A stretch of 64,000 nucleotides of DNA from Datisca glomerata (Eukaryota; Streptophyta; Magnoliopsida; Cucurbitales; Datiscaceae): NCBI GenBank assembly GCA_003255025.1, contig QANY01009037.1, positions 75,871 through 139,870 on the forward strand. Direction: 5' to 3'. Positions 32,171-43,943 of the stretch are shown here, piece by piece. Every line of letters starts with the position of its first letter. Position 1 is the first letter of the stretch. The notes beneath the pieces were generated by a model. That model did not search any database. It was not told the origin of the DNA and was given only the letters and a program-made list of their open reading frames with translations. The translations under genes were made by a program, and so were the position numbers.

Positions 32171-33500
32171 GTAATGCCCTGATCCGCTGGGGTTAAATGT
32201 GATCTAATTTCACAATTCGATTGAAATCTTAATTTGAAAAAATTCTCAAATTGAAAACTCTAATTTTGTCTTGATATAAAAACCTTTAACATTAATCAGC
32301 GGAAGTAATAAATTGTCATAAAAGCTTATAAACCTCACTATTTATCTTATTAACTTCAAAATAAAAAAACAACATGAGAAATTCGTACAACCTGAAATCT
32401 AACACTTGTTTGTAGAAAACATGGTAAATAATAAACTATTGAAATAACTATAGTTCAGCAAAAAATCTTACTCCAAAATACTATAATTTTCCATAAAAAC
32501 TGAAATTCCTTAATTTTTCTACTAGTTCATTTGGTTATGACCATCTCACACTCTTATTGCTTACAACCACCATCTGCATCATAAACAAATGTGGGAGAAT
32601 GAGTACTAATAGGTGCTAAATAAGTAAACTAACATAATGATATACATCCACATGTCATAAATGCAATAATAACATGATATAACTTGTTCTATATCATAAG
32701 TGGAATCTTAACATGCTTAACCATGTCGTGGTTTAATGTTACGTGCATCATGTGCGGAATCATATAATCTGTATAAATGTAATTTAACTTGACATATTCA
32801 AAAATTGACATGTAGTAAATGAATACGTGTAACATAATCATGTCATAGTCGAACATCTTACAGAGTAAATATGTATCCTATACTTGATCATGTAACATAA
32901 CTTAATCTTAACTTGGCTGACTATATCCATTAGTTAACAACCTAATCAAAATTGCCTTGCACACAAACATAAATATAAACTTAAACTTAAAAATCAACAT
33001 GAACGTTACAGATTGGGTGACACAGAAGCTGTTACCACTTAAAGTTACTAAAACCTTAATGGCGTTGAACGTATTGTCATATAAGGTTACCGAAATCCTA
33101 AGAACACTGAAGTATCACTTAAGGTTACCAAATCCTGAAGAACGCTAAATTATTACTTAAGGTTACCAAAACCCCATAGACGCTAAAACTGATGACACCC
33201 AACCGTATAGCTGAAATTTAGCATGAACCATCTAGTTTTCTTATTAACTAAGGGACATGCCTAAAGTTCACTTCTTGATTAATCATCACTTACTTAGTTT
33301 ACCCTTATGCTTCATAATATTTAATGCGTGATAATTTATAAACCTTAAACTCATACATGATCATATAATCTATACTGGTACGTGTAAACATGATCATACA
33401 TACTCAACTTAACATTACGTGGTAACTTAATCAATCACACGCATAACGCAGTAACATGATCATACATACTCAATTTAATGCGTGATAACATTACGTGTGA
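32171..33500. mobile_element. LTR-like repetitive sequence with short tandem repeats
   Basis: TGTAATGCCCTGATCCGCTGG at 32,171 resembles the start of gypsy (Del/Tekay-type) LTRs. The rest is AT-rich with recurring ACATGATCATA and TTACGTG words. A 38-42-bp tandem repeat built on ACTTAAGGTTACCAAAACC occurs four times (GTTAC at 33,044, 33,086, 33,124 and 33,162). The right end and orientation are unproved. Confidence 0.35.
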
Positions 33501-34140
33501 TTTTTTAATATCCCATTTGGTATGTTTTGCATAAAAAAAATAAACAAAATAAATGACCTTTAATGGGTGGTACAAAGACTATTGAAAAATTATATATATA
33601 TTATAAATCAAAGTATTATTGGAGTTATGCTCGGTATCTCAAAAATAACACATCACTTCAGTACTTCAAGAAATTTGGTATCTAACAAATCCCAAAATCC
33701 GTCATAGTGATTTTCTTTAGTGAAAAAACTAAATAATGGAGTTAACCAAATTTAAATTTAATTGTTATGGTAGTGATGCATACATATATAAATATTAATC
33801 CCAATGAAAATGGTAATGAGAGAAGAATCACATTATAAACATGACAATATGAGAGTGTTACATAAATAAAGATGTAAAAAAAGATATACTAATAACTATA
33901 TAAAAAATAAATAGATAAAAAGTTATAGTCATATGTAAATTGTAGAATGACAAAGTGGAGAAAAAATGTGTAAAGTAGAAACTGAATATGCAAAACATGT
34001 AAAAGTTGTGAGTGATGAATATTAAAATAAACATATATTAGAAAAAAACAGAGAGAGAAAATTAAGATAAAATGAAAAAAACAATAATACAAAACCACAA
34101 AAAAATGAAACAAAAGGGGGATGTAGATTAGTGTACAGAT
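33501..34140. other. AT-rich unassigned sequence
   Basis: A minus-strand frame at 33,889-34,113 is Phe/Tyr-rich from poly-T content and shows no domain. Confidence 0.4.
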
Positions 34141-34178
34141 GGTGTATCATCCTCTGTTAGATAGAGGATGATGTCACC
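34141..34178. repeat. Strong inverted repeat (hairpin), 15-bp arms
   Basis: GGTGTATCATCCTCT, a 7-nt loop, then AGAGGATGATGTCACC, pairing with one mismatch and one extra base. It lies at the left edge of the minus-strand LTR and may be the remains of a tiny foldback insertion. Confidence 0.75.
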
Positions 34179-34199
34179 CTCATTTTACATTTTTTTATT

Positions 34200-35042
34200 T
34201 TTAGTTTAGTTTCTCATTTTTATATAAGATAGCTATAAATAATTTTTTCTAATTTAATATAATATAACTATAAATAAATTAATATTAGAAATTTCAAAGT
34301 ATAAATATTTTTGGGTTTTAATATACAATTTCTTAATTTTAGATTACTTAGTTCATTAATTATCATTATTTAATTTCTTCCTTCATTGCTGATCAAATAA
34401 CAAAGTAATGATCATAAGTGATAATTAGTTCAAACAAGTGTCACTAAAATAGAAACAATATCTAAAAAATAAAAGACTTGTCAGAACATTAAAAAATTCC
34501 CAAAGCTTAAATATTTGCATAATTTTTATATAGATATTTAACTCTCTATTTTATGTATGATAAATCATCAATGCATTAAAATAAAACTCAAGATTAAGAG
34601 TAAAAAATAAAGATGAAAGAAATTTAGACTGCATTAAGAAGAAGAATGATAGAAGATGAATATATGAATAGATATGTAAACTCTATTTTCCTCTCTCTAA
34701 GAAAATCTCTCTTATTTCTCACACAGTCTCTAAAAAAATCACTCTCCTTCTCCCAAAAGCATATCTTCTTCTCACTCCAAAAGTCCATCTTCAAGTGAAG
34801 GCCTCATCCCTATTTATAGGTAAAATTAAGGTTTGACTTTTTTTCTTTTAGTCCTTATGCTCCATTTTTTATTTTTTAGTCCTTGAACTTTTTTCTTATA
34901 TTTTTAGTCCCTAGTTTATTTATCTATTTTAGACGTTGTTTTTTTTTTGTTTTTCAAAAATCACACATTGTCGACTAGTAAACAAGCTAATTAAAAATGT
35001 GTATATTTAAATTATTGGACATGACAAAATACGATACCTACA
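34200..35042 (-). repeat. 3' LTR of a minus-strand gypsy-like element
   Basis: On the minus strand TGTAGGTATCGTATTTTGTC (right edge 35,042) follows directly after a purine tract, then a TATA box CCTATAAATAGGG (about 34,820) and a downstream pyrimidine/purine-rich leader. The left boundary is not sharp; it may reach 34,130. It is the same strand as the gag at 38.6-40.4 kb. Confidence 0.6.
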
Positions 35043-35051
35043 TCTGCCCTC
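35043..35051 (-). promoter_or_regulatory. Polypurine tract (minus)
   Basis: GAGGGCAGA immediately before the LTR start TGTAGG, the place and composition of the plus-strand DNA primer in LTR retrotransposons. Confidence 0.6.
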
Positions 35052-35253
35052 ATTTGTTCACGCTTCTGAACTTATAATGTGTACAAAGGTTAGATACGCA
35101 TTTTAATCGGTATGAGAAAACACTATATGGAATAGGAGAATAGAAATCTCGACTGATTCTTGGCTCTATGAAATGACAGAATTATGAAATGGACCTCGAT
35201 AAACACAGGCTTCGAACTAAACTCAATTCAAGTTCGATTTAACCAAATTTATT

Positions 35254-36490
35254 GAAATGGACCAAGCGCTGACACCGTGCTTCGATCACGACAAAGTCGG
35301 GTTCAATTTATCCAAAATTATTTCAAAGGAAAACGGACCTGAACAGGCTTTGACCGCGACTCAATTCAAATTCGATTTAACCAGATATTTTGAAATAGAC
35401 CAGGGGCTGAGACTGGACTTCGACCGTGATAAAGTCGGGTTCGATTTAACCAAAAATATTTGAAAGGAAAACAGACCTAGAACAGGCTTCAACCTCGACC
35501 CAATTCAGGTTCCATTTAGCCAGATATTTTGAAATGGACCAGGCGTTGACACCAGGCTTCCACCGTAACAAAGTTGGGTTTGATTTAACCAAAGATATTT
35601 GAAAGGAAAATAGACCTAGAATAGGCTTCGGCCTTGATTCAATTCGGGTTCGATTTAACCAGATATTATGAAATGGACCAAGGGCTGACATCGGGCTTCG
35701 ATCGTGACAATTTCGGATTTGATTTAACCAAAGATATTTGAAAGGGAAACGGACCTGGAATAGGCTTCGACCTCGACTCAATTCGGGTTTGATTTACCCT
35801 GATATTTTGAAATGGATCGGGCGCTGACACTAGGCTTCGACCACGACAAAGTCGGGTTCGATTTAACCAAAGATATTTCAAAGGGAAACAGACCTGAAAC
35901 AAGCTTCGACCTCGACTCAATTCAAATTTGATTTAACCGGATATTTTGAAATGGAACAGGCGCTGACACCGGGCTTCGACCGCGACAAAGTTGGGTTCGA
36001 TTTAACCAAATTTATTTGAAAGGGAAACAGACCTGGAACAGGCTTCAACCTCGGCTCAATTTAGGTTTGATTTAACCAGATAGTTTGAAATGGACCAAGC
36101 GCTGACATTGGGCTTTAACCGCGACAAAATCAGGTTCGATTTAACCAAAAATATTTGAAAGGGAAATGGACCTAGAACTGGCTTCGACCTGGGTTTGATT
36201 TAACTGGATATTTTGTAATGGACCGGGTGCTTACATCGGGCTTTGACCACGACAAAGTCAGGTTCAATTTAACCAAAGATATTTGAAAGGGAAAGGACCT
36301 AGAACAGGCTTCGACCTTGACTCAATTCCGGTTTGATTGAACCGGATATTTTGAAGTGGACCAGGCGCTGACACCGGGCTTCGACCGCGACAAAGTCGGG
36401 TTCGATTTAACCAAATATATTTGCAAGGGAAAAGGACCTGGAACAGGCTTCAAGCTCAACTCAATTCGAGTTTGATTTAACCGGATTAAT
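35254..36490 (-). repeat. Tandem array, 139-bp dimeric unit, 9 copies
   Basis: GAAATGGACCAGGCGCTGAC landmarks fall at 35,254, 35,392, 35,531, 35,670, 35,809, 35,948, 36,087, 36,215 and 36,353: intervals 138, 139, 139, 139, 139, 139, 128, 138. Each unit is itself two related ~70-bp halves, both running CTTCGACC..GA.. GGGTTCGATTTAACCA..ATATTTTGAAA; one half goes on GGGAAACGGACCTGGAACAGG and the other TGGACCAGGCGCTGACACCG. The short interval lacks a CGACTCAATT-type block. GC content is well above the flanks. It lies between gag and LTR of the same element. Frames open through it (for example 35,446-35,781) are artefacts. Confidence 0.9.
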
Positions 36491-38560
36491 AAATGTTGAA
36501 ATTGACTTATGCGCGCAAGTCTCATATAATAACAAAAGCTAGATTAATGCAAGATTTAAATTTGAAAATTCATGCGTGGATTTTGAAAAAATATCACTAA
36601 ATGATTTATGCATGTCAATTGTATCAAAACAACTAATGTGATGCATGTCTATGCATTGCAAGATAATGATTTTGAATGCATGTTATGCATGATTGTGAAC
36701 ATTTATAAGAAAATTATATGAAGATTTTTGAAAGTTGACTAACGTGGCCTTCGATTTTAAATGGATGCTCTTGATGATTTGAAACCGAAGCAACTAGTAT
36801 GATGCATGTTTATGAAATTCTCGACTTATATTAGAAATGGGATGATCATGATAGTGTGAACAATATGCATGTCTGTGAGCATTTAAGAGAACCTTATAAT
36901 GGTTTTTTTTAAATGGGTTATTGTAGCACCTTTATCATCCTCTTAAACAATCGTTTGGATTAGGATCATGGATTGACATGAGATATTGAGCATATTATAT
37001 ATAAAACTGGATCATGCGCAAGTATTTAATTTTTTTCCAATGGTAGAAAAATAAACGATTTCCCATTCGTTCATTTGATTCTCTTCACTTGTACGTATCA
37101 AATTGTTTTGTATCTACATTCCCCTTCTTATTCATGACATCTTTTTAAATAACTTTAAACCCTCTTATATACATGTTGACATTTATCCCTCGTCTTTTCT
37201 TTGACCAATGATATCCTTTCAAATTTTCACCATGACTTGGAACTCTTTTTTTCCATGGTGCCTTTTCAAGTTTCACCATGCCCCCAAATTCTTTTTGTGC
37301 CAAAAGTCATTCTCTTAAGTAATTTCAAGAGTAATTTGCAATGTCATATACATGCTCTAGATGTTTGAGGAAATAAATGGAGAAATTAAGAATGATAGAG
37401 CGAATATTGTGAAGAAAGACTTTTATTGCTAAAAAGTTGATAAACAAAGATTTGAAGAGGTTATGAGAAAATAAATTGTGGAATAAGATTTTACCATTTC
37501 GGAACGACTCTTTTAAGAATTAAAGCATTTCACATACAACTTCCCTCATTCATAGTGATCATCATTTCTTTCTTTTTATTTTCCTTTTCTTCTTCTTCTT
37601 TTTTCTTCTTCTTTTGAGAGGTGGTCTTGCTCATGACAGATATATATTGAGGTATTAACTTATTTAAAGCCATACTCTTATTGTAGATAGATCTTCTTGG
37701 TCTGGAGGGGATTTTCATTTGGGTTGCAATGTAGGCTACGATTTTTAGGCTGTCAAAAGAAAGGATATCAAAGGCTCAAAACTCATCTGAAAATGATATG
37801 TCTAAACCAATGATTCGTTGAGAATTTTGTCAAATAAAGACTGCCCCAATGTGGATTTTGACATTTTGTCATGAGAAACCAAAATTGGATAGTTGTACAT
37901 GAACTTTTTGCAACAAATTACCCCCGTATGGGAAAATGCATTTAGAATTTTCGTTGAACAAATTTCTCTTAAAGTAAGATGACATCTAAAAAAAAACACA
38001 AGAGTCACTTGGCTTTGACCTTTTTTTTTGCATTTGCCATATTTTTTGTTGATTTTTTTTGCCTTTGTCTTTTTCTTTTGCACCATTTTGAGAAAATTTT
38101 TACCTTTTGGGACATATATATATTGACAAAAATAATAATTTCTTGAGTGTAGGGAGTGAAAGTAGGATAAAAGTGTTTGGGATTGCAGAAAGAATGTCTC
38201 TCCATCATTTCTAATCAGAAGTAAATTCAACAAGAACATGACCTCAGATAAGGATAACACCTTTTTGCAATGTATTTATTCACCAGAAACAAGACTGTTT
38301 TCACTTTTATTTGTCTCTTTACTGAAAATAAGATCGTCAAAGCTATATTTGATACTGCTTATACGTTTATTCTCAAAATCATCATTCCTAATCTAGGTTG
38401 GTTTGGTGTGTGAAAGAAAATAAATGAGATAGATGCAAGAGTATAACGTCAATGAATGAAGAACTGAAACTGCATTTATTAACTTTGAAATGAGCAGAAA
38501 CACAGATAGGATAAAAAACTAGAATTGAAAGTAGGAGACGACTAAAAATAGATGAAACAC
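36491..38560 (-). other. Internal, unassigned part of the minus-strand gypsy-like unit
   Basis: GATGCATGTTTATG-like words repeat loosely at 36,600-36,850. A minus-strand open frame of 152 codons (38,260-37,802) is rich in Lys, Phe and Ser and has a (KKKxK)n stretch, but I recognise no protease, RT, RNase H or integrase motif. A TTCTTCTTC run lies at 37,585-37,615. Confidence 0.35.
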
Positions 38561-38599
38561 GATAAGAATATGTATGATAAAAGTTTCTCAGATATTGGG

Positions 38600-40408
38600 T
38601 AGAGCTTTGAGGAATTTGACATTAGCTCGTCATTCTTGAAGGTGCCTAAGAAGCAAAAAAAATTTGACGATACCTCAATTATTGAACTTATAGTCAGGAC
38701 AACAATGATATATGAAAACATCGATATATTGCAACCATTGAAACATTCACCACATCAAATTGTTCCATTATCACATGAAGAGATATGTTCCACGAAATTT
38801 GCCGTTGCATTCCCATGCTCTGGTGGAGAGTTGGAGCTAGTTATTAGTTGTCATAAACTTTCTTGATGTTTAGCGAACTGACTTTGATTAACATCTGAAC
38901 TCTAGCTTCCAACATTATGTAATTTTTAGTTGAATGTCCCATTGCCTCTGCATGATAATCATATCGAATAGTTGGATTGTACCATCTAAGATATGGTGGC
39001 TGGAGAGGCTCATAAAGGACCGGCACCAACTGGTTATTCTATATTAATTGTGGTGATACTTCCGTATAGGACATCAGAATTGGTCGTACTGGACGAACCA
39101 TTGGTTATTCCAATTTCTCATTTCAGGCTAGTCAACTCGACCAACATTTTACTGGTGAGTTGGGTTATTTTGAAATGTTGGTTTTTAGCAATGATAATTG
39201 CATGTCACTTAGGGGGTATTCGCCACACATGATGTCGCGGATTTGGGTCATTCAATGTACTTTAAAAGGCACGATGTAGGGTTCGCATCTTGTGATGGGT
39301 ACCCAAAATTGATCGTCTGTAGCTCTCATTCTTTTCATTTCGATGGCAACTCATATTTATGAGGATGATTATGACAGAGCTCCTAAAATTCTACCACTTT
39401 TTATCCCACTTTCTATTCTTTCACTAATGACTATAATATCAGAAAAGTCGCTTGAAGCATTTCCAATCATTCTATCATGAATACCTCAAGGTATTGATGA
39501 ACATTCAAGCTATTTTTTGACAAGGCAAGTTATACTTGAGCAGCTAATTCCTTCCACCTTTGAGCATATTCCTTGAAGCTTTCAGTATGCTTTTTTTTCA
39601 ACCTTTGTCGATCAAAATAATTAGAAGCCATGTCCATATTGTACTTGTATTGTCACAAAAAAATGTTAGCTTAGTATTTACATCTCTGAATATGCTCACC
39701 ATCCAACTGGATGTGCCAGCGAGATGCAGCTCCCAACTGTCTTGAGAAAAAATGGATCAACAACTTATCATCATGCTTTCATGTAGTCATTTTTCTACAA
39801 TACACAATAAGGTGACTCCTCAGGCATGTACTGTCATCATACCTTTTAAACTCATGAAGTTTTAATTTGAGAGGGATGGTTATATCTAGGACCAAACATA
39901 ATTGGGTGGCATCAATGGTACCGTATGCATATGTTCCTTCAATAGCACGTAACCTCTCTTATAGAAAATCCAACTTATCACTCATAAGTGGAATTTCGCT
40001 TAGCTTGATAATGAGCTTCTGTGCTTTTGGGTCATCGAGATCAAGTATGATGATTCGCTCATTATCATGTTCGCTTTGTGAGGTGAAAACTTGATTGTGA
40101 TCAGGTGTCGCTGTTGAGGTGTCGTACCCAAATTTTCTTGGATGCATCATGTAGTGTTGCATGTTTATATATATTGATGGTACATGGAATCGGTATGTCT
40201 GATGACATCGGTAGAATGGAGTGAATCTAGGAGGCTAACGTGGAGTATCGATGTTGATCTCGTGATGATGGAGCCCTTTTGCGGATTTTCAAAACATGCT
40301 TTTCCTTTGTTGGTGGCGAGAAGTTTCAAGACTCTGGCCATTTATTCTTTCAGCTCCCAAATTTCTTTTTTCATTATCTCTTGTGATTACTTTTTCTTGT
40401 TCATCCAT
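38600..40408 (-). pseudogene. Gypsy-type gag (Retrotrans_gag) with degenerate zinc knuckle
   Basis: From the ATG at 40,408 (MDEQEKVITRDNEK) the minus strand gives GYDTSTATPDHNQVF, a conserved CRKMTT.KHDDKLLIHFFS, QYKYNMDMASN and HTESFKEYAQRWKELAAQV: in order, the capsid core of plant gypsy gag. Then YDYHAEAMGHSTKN (about 38,950) corresponds to the C-D-Y-H-x-G-x-x-G-H-S-T-x-x-C knuckle with both terminal cysteines replaced by tyrosine. Stops and frameshifts break it several times. No pol follows. Downstream on the same strand lie the 139-bp array, purine tract and LTR, giving a gag-only unit. Confidence 0.8.
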
Positions 40409-40605
40409 GATTCTAGCTTGAGATTATGCCCTTTAAGGATAATGGAGGCGCACCCAATGTGTTTTCTTTTTCTCTTTCATTTTAAAAAAGAAAAAGAAAA
40501 CTACATTAGCATATGCGTGGGGAAAGAAAGAAACTATAATGCATGAAGGAATGAAAGAACTTTCAATGCATGAATTTCCATAGATAAAGTTAAACTCTTC
40601 CAAGA
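40409..40605 (-). other. Leader upstream of gypsy gag
   Basis: Short T-rich untranslated-like sequence before the gag ATG. It ends where LINE sequence begins, so the 5' LTR and primer site of this element are missing. Confidence 0.4.
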
Positions 40606-40609
40606 TTCC

Positions 40610-41455
40610 AACCACCGACGTTTAGACGCACCAACAAAAAAGAGGAACTTCCAAATAAGTCATAGAATCTCCTCCCTTATGCATTCTAGATATCGACAAA
40701 AAATAATTAATCTGGGTCCCTAAATTCCCCTACCGAAATAAATGAATAAATTATTCAAATTAACTCGTTGACCAGAGAGGGAACCACAAAACTCAAAATC
40801 ATCTAAAACCACCTGCAGATTCTTAGAAGAAGCCTTATAGAAAAGAAGACATCATTCACGTAAAAAAAATAGGTTAGAACACGCATCCCAATCAAAGAAG
40901 ATATTGAAACCAATGAACCTGAATCTACTAGATGTGAAAGATATCTGCTCAAAAAGTCCTCAGCCAAACAAAAAATAAGTGGGGAGAGGGGGTCACCCTA
41001 TTTCACACCTCGCGAGCATCTAAAAATCCCTTAGGAGACCCGATCATAGCACCGAGATCCTCGCTGAATCAAAAATATTATTAATCTACCCTATAAAATG
41101 CTTAGAGAAACCAAACATCTAAGGACCTCGAAGAGAAAACTCTAACTGATGGAATCAAAACCTTTATGGATGTCAATTTTCATAGCAATACGACCACCAT
41201 AACTACTATTGCTCAAAACATTAAACATTCAGAGGCGCAGCAATACAATCAATAATTTCCCGTCCCTTAAAAACCATAATGATTGAGAGAAATAACTCGA
41301 GGTAAAATAATAGAAAGACGATCACTAATAATCTTGGTGACGATTTTAAATAAAAAATTACCTAAAGCAATAAGACGAAATTGATCAATCTCTATAGCAT
41401 TCAGGATCTTTGAAATAAGGAGCATAAAATTTGAGTTCAAATCTGGTAAAACATG
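40610..41455 (-). pseudogene. LINE-A: L1-like reverse transcriptase fragment
   Basis: The minus strand, reading from 41,455, gives SKILNAIEIDQFRLIALGN, FLFKIVTKIISDRLS, GDPLSP near 40,990 (the RT QGDPLSP motif with a stop replacing the Q), and ASSKNLQVVLDDFEF then WKFLFC, all in L1-type RT order. Several stops and frameshifts are present. Endonuclease and the C-terminal part are absent. It abuts the gypsy gag leader on one side and the LTR-associated leader on the other. It is different in sequence from LINE-B at 44-49 kb. Confidence 0.75.
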
Positions 41456-41459
41456 TCAT

Positions 41460-41630
41460 CTGTGAAAAACGGTTTACACAAAATCTATGAAAAATTAAAA
41501 AATAATGTTTAACTCAATATTCACCATACAATTAACGATAAATTATTTTCCATTTATTAGAAAAGCATAACCATCCATTCATTCATACATATCTCTTATT
41601 ATATGAATATGCAAGAAAACCCACACAAAA

Positions 41631-41661
<31 letters not shown>

Positions 41662-41663
41662 AA
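41460..41663 (-). other. Short internal leader next to the primer site
   Basis: AT-rich, with an (AT)n run at 41,635-41,660. It is all that remains of the internal region of the LTR element at 41,682-43,943. Confidence 0.4.
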
Positions 41664-41681
41664 GATCGTTCGGATACCACT
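41664..41681 (-). promoter_or_regulatory. Primer-binding site (minus), tRNA-Met-like
   Basis: On the minus strand AGTGGTATCCGAACG directly follows the LTR end AACA. TGGTATC matches the initiator tRNA-Met primer site and the rest is diverged. Confidence 0.65.
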
Positions 41682-43943
41682 TGTTGATCGTCGCAGCGCG
41701 TTGCCAATTTAAAAATTAATTTTTTAATAAAATCAAAACTTTTAATAAAACAAAATCGCGCTACGCTACGATAATAAAAAAAATTATTGAAAACTTTTTT
41801 CAATCAGTCAATATCCATTATGTATATATATATATCAAATTAAAAACATACAGGATTATGAATCATATACCTCTTATAGTCTAAATCAAGCGTCCTCGCG
41901 AAATCAATCGATTCTCCGTTCCCACGAAATCATTCCCACGATCACCAGACTCCAAGATCTTTCAAGTCAATCCTCGATGCACTAGGACGTGTGTGGGCAC
42001 GTAGAATATAACGAAGACACTTTTCTATCTCTAGATGTACTCAACACATGAGATCTAGAGATTTTATTAAGAATGACGTTTGTGAGAGATTCTCTAAAAG
42101 AATGTAATGNCAATTCTCGATGTACTAGGACGTGTGTGGGCACGTAGAATATGACGAAGACGCTTTTCTATCTCTAGATGTACTCAACACATGAGATCTA
42201 GAAATTTTATTGAGAATGACGTTTGGAGAGATTCTCTAAAAGAATGTGATGATGATTCTTTAGAGAATTTGATCAACTCTTAATCGTAGAAAAAATTCTT
42301 TTTTGATAATTGTGTTCTTCTCTCAACTCTTGATTGATGCTGATTTAATTTATTCATTATCTTAGGCTATCAGAATAATATCTATATATATTTTTTGATA
42401 ATGGCGTATCAAATATTTATGGATAATTGAAATAATATTTAATTATAAAATTGTCAATAGCAGTGGGATCCACTGCTATTGTGCACAACTGTAGTGGCAC
42501 ATAGTACTACAGTGTTGCACAACCACTACTATAGTGCCACATGATACTACAGTAATCCATGTCAATCTCTGATACCCAATCAGTGATTGACACATGTCAA
42601 TTATTGTGTATTAAATATTTATTTTAATCAAATTAAATATCTAGATATTTGTTAATTCAAAATTAACATATCTAATTATCTTTATCAACTAAATTATCTA
42701 TTATTTCATAAATAACAGATTTAGTTTATCCAGATTATTATCTAAGAATAATATAATTATCTAATTTCATAAATTAGATATTTTGTGTCACTTAACGATA
42801 ATTTAAAAAAATCAATATTTTATATATATATATATAATTCAATTAATTAATTCTTAATTATTTAATAACACATTATTATCTCATAATTATATACTTTCCC
42901 AAGAACAACAATTCATTTGCAAGTATGTTTTTTTCTCATGTCCTGAAATATTCACACCCTAAATTACGTAGTACAGAGATGATTTGGAGACCATGACCAA
43001 TAATCTTGAGTTCCGATAAACCAGATTTTTAATTAAATTATTTAATTAAGTAATCTTATTTATTAATTTCATTATTACTCTACTATAAATATTGAATTGC
43101 ACTCTTAGATATTACAAATTGTATTTACAGAGTATTCTTATGCAGTCCACTGCTATAATCATTTCACGTAGTTCTATCTTTCAATGATTAGTTCGTAAAT
43201 TAGAACTGGTCAATTTACCCTTTTAATTACCTCTTGATCCTTAAGTATCATTAATCCGCTAGTGAATGTCTAATTTATAATCTTATTATAAATTTGGGCT
43301 CAATAACCATTCAGTTCCAGAATTAACACTTAAAGAAACCAATATACGATCCGTTAAAAAAGTTTGGATTTCAAATCTTGTAAGATCACGTTCCAAGTTA
43401 TTCATATCACTGAATCTTCAAAATAAAAGTCACTAGCCTGTTTTTCAAACAAATCTTAACGAGTGAATCAAAAGATCCAATATACATTTAAAAGAGTTCA
43501 AGACTAGTCAGGATTTAGACTGATTGACATATGATCATTGAATTGATGTGTATTAAATCTTTATGATAAACGGTACGTTGATAAATATATTAATTCACAT
43601 TGGCCGAGTCATATCTAATCTCATTATATAAAGTACATTCACTAAGATGTCTATTCATATCAATGATCCGGATCTAGATCACATGCATTCATAATGCTTA
43701 TAGCAACCATTCATTAAAAATTTAATACTTTAATATGTTGCTGACAATCTTATTCTTTATTTATGATCTTAATCATCTCGTACTAATAAAAGATCATAGT
43801 CTCATTAATGAATATGAAATTTTTAGATATTTATATAAATTATTCAATAATAATTTAAAAGAACAATCATAACAAAATTGTAATCCTTATTAAATTTTAT
43901 ATCAAAATATCAATACACGTACTTTGAGTGCATAACCCTAACA
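41682..43943 (-). repeat. Long LTR (about 2.26 kb) inserted in LINE-B
   Basis: On the minus strand it starts TGTTAGGGTTATGCACTCAA (right edge 43,943) and ends GCGCTGCGACGATCAACA (left edge 41,682), beside a primer site. Its right edge falls inside the RNase H region of LINE-B, which shows that the LTR arrived after the LINE. Near its end (in LTR orientation) is a 143-bp tandem duplication whose junction is a single N. A ~50-bp internal repeat with GTGGCACATAGTACTACAGT lies at 42,480-42,560. Copia affiliation is likely from the primer site and LTR start, not proved. Confidence 0.75.
41968..42253. repeat. 143-bp tandem duplication joined by one N
   Basis: CAATCCTCGATGCACTAGG (41,968) and CAATTCTCGATGTACTAGG (42,111) begin near-identical blocks; the N at 42,110 sits exactly between them. 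Either a true duplication or two allelic contig ends joined without merging. Confidence 0.85.

Noticed and set aside
33889..34113. 74-codon Phe/Tyr/His-rich minus-strand frame
   Set aside because: A result of an A-rich plus strand; no domain.
35446..36525. Several minus-strand open frames of 67-111 codons, Arg/Ser-rich
   Set aside because: They run through the 139-bp satellite-like array; 139 is not divisible by 3, so each unit shifts frame.
37802..38260. 152-codon minus-strand open frame
   Set aside because: No recognisable motif, T-rich composition, and the position fits decayed retroelement interior; not called a gene.
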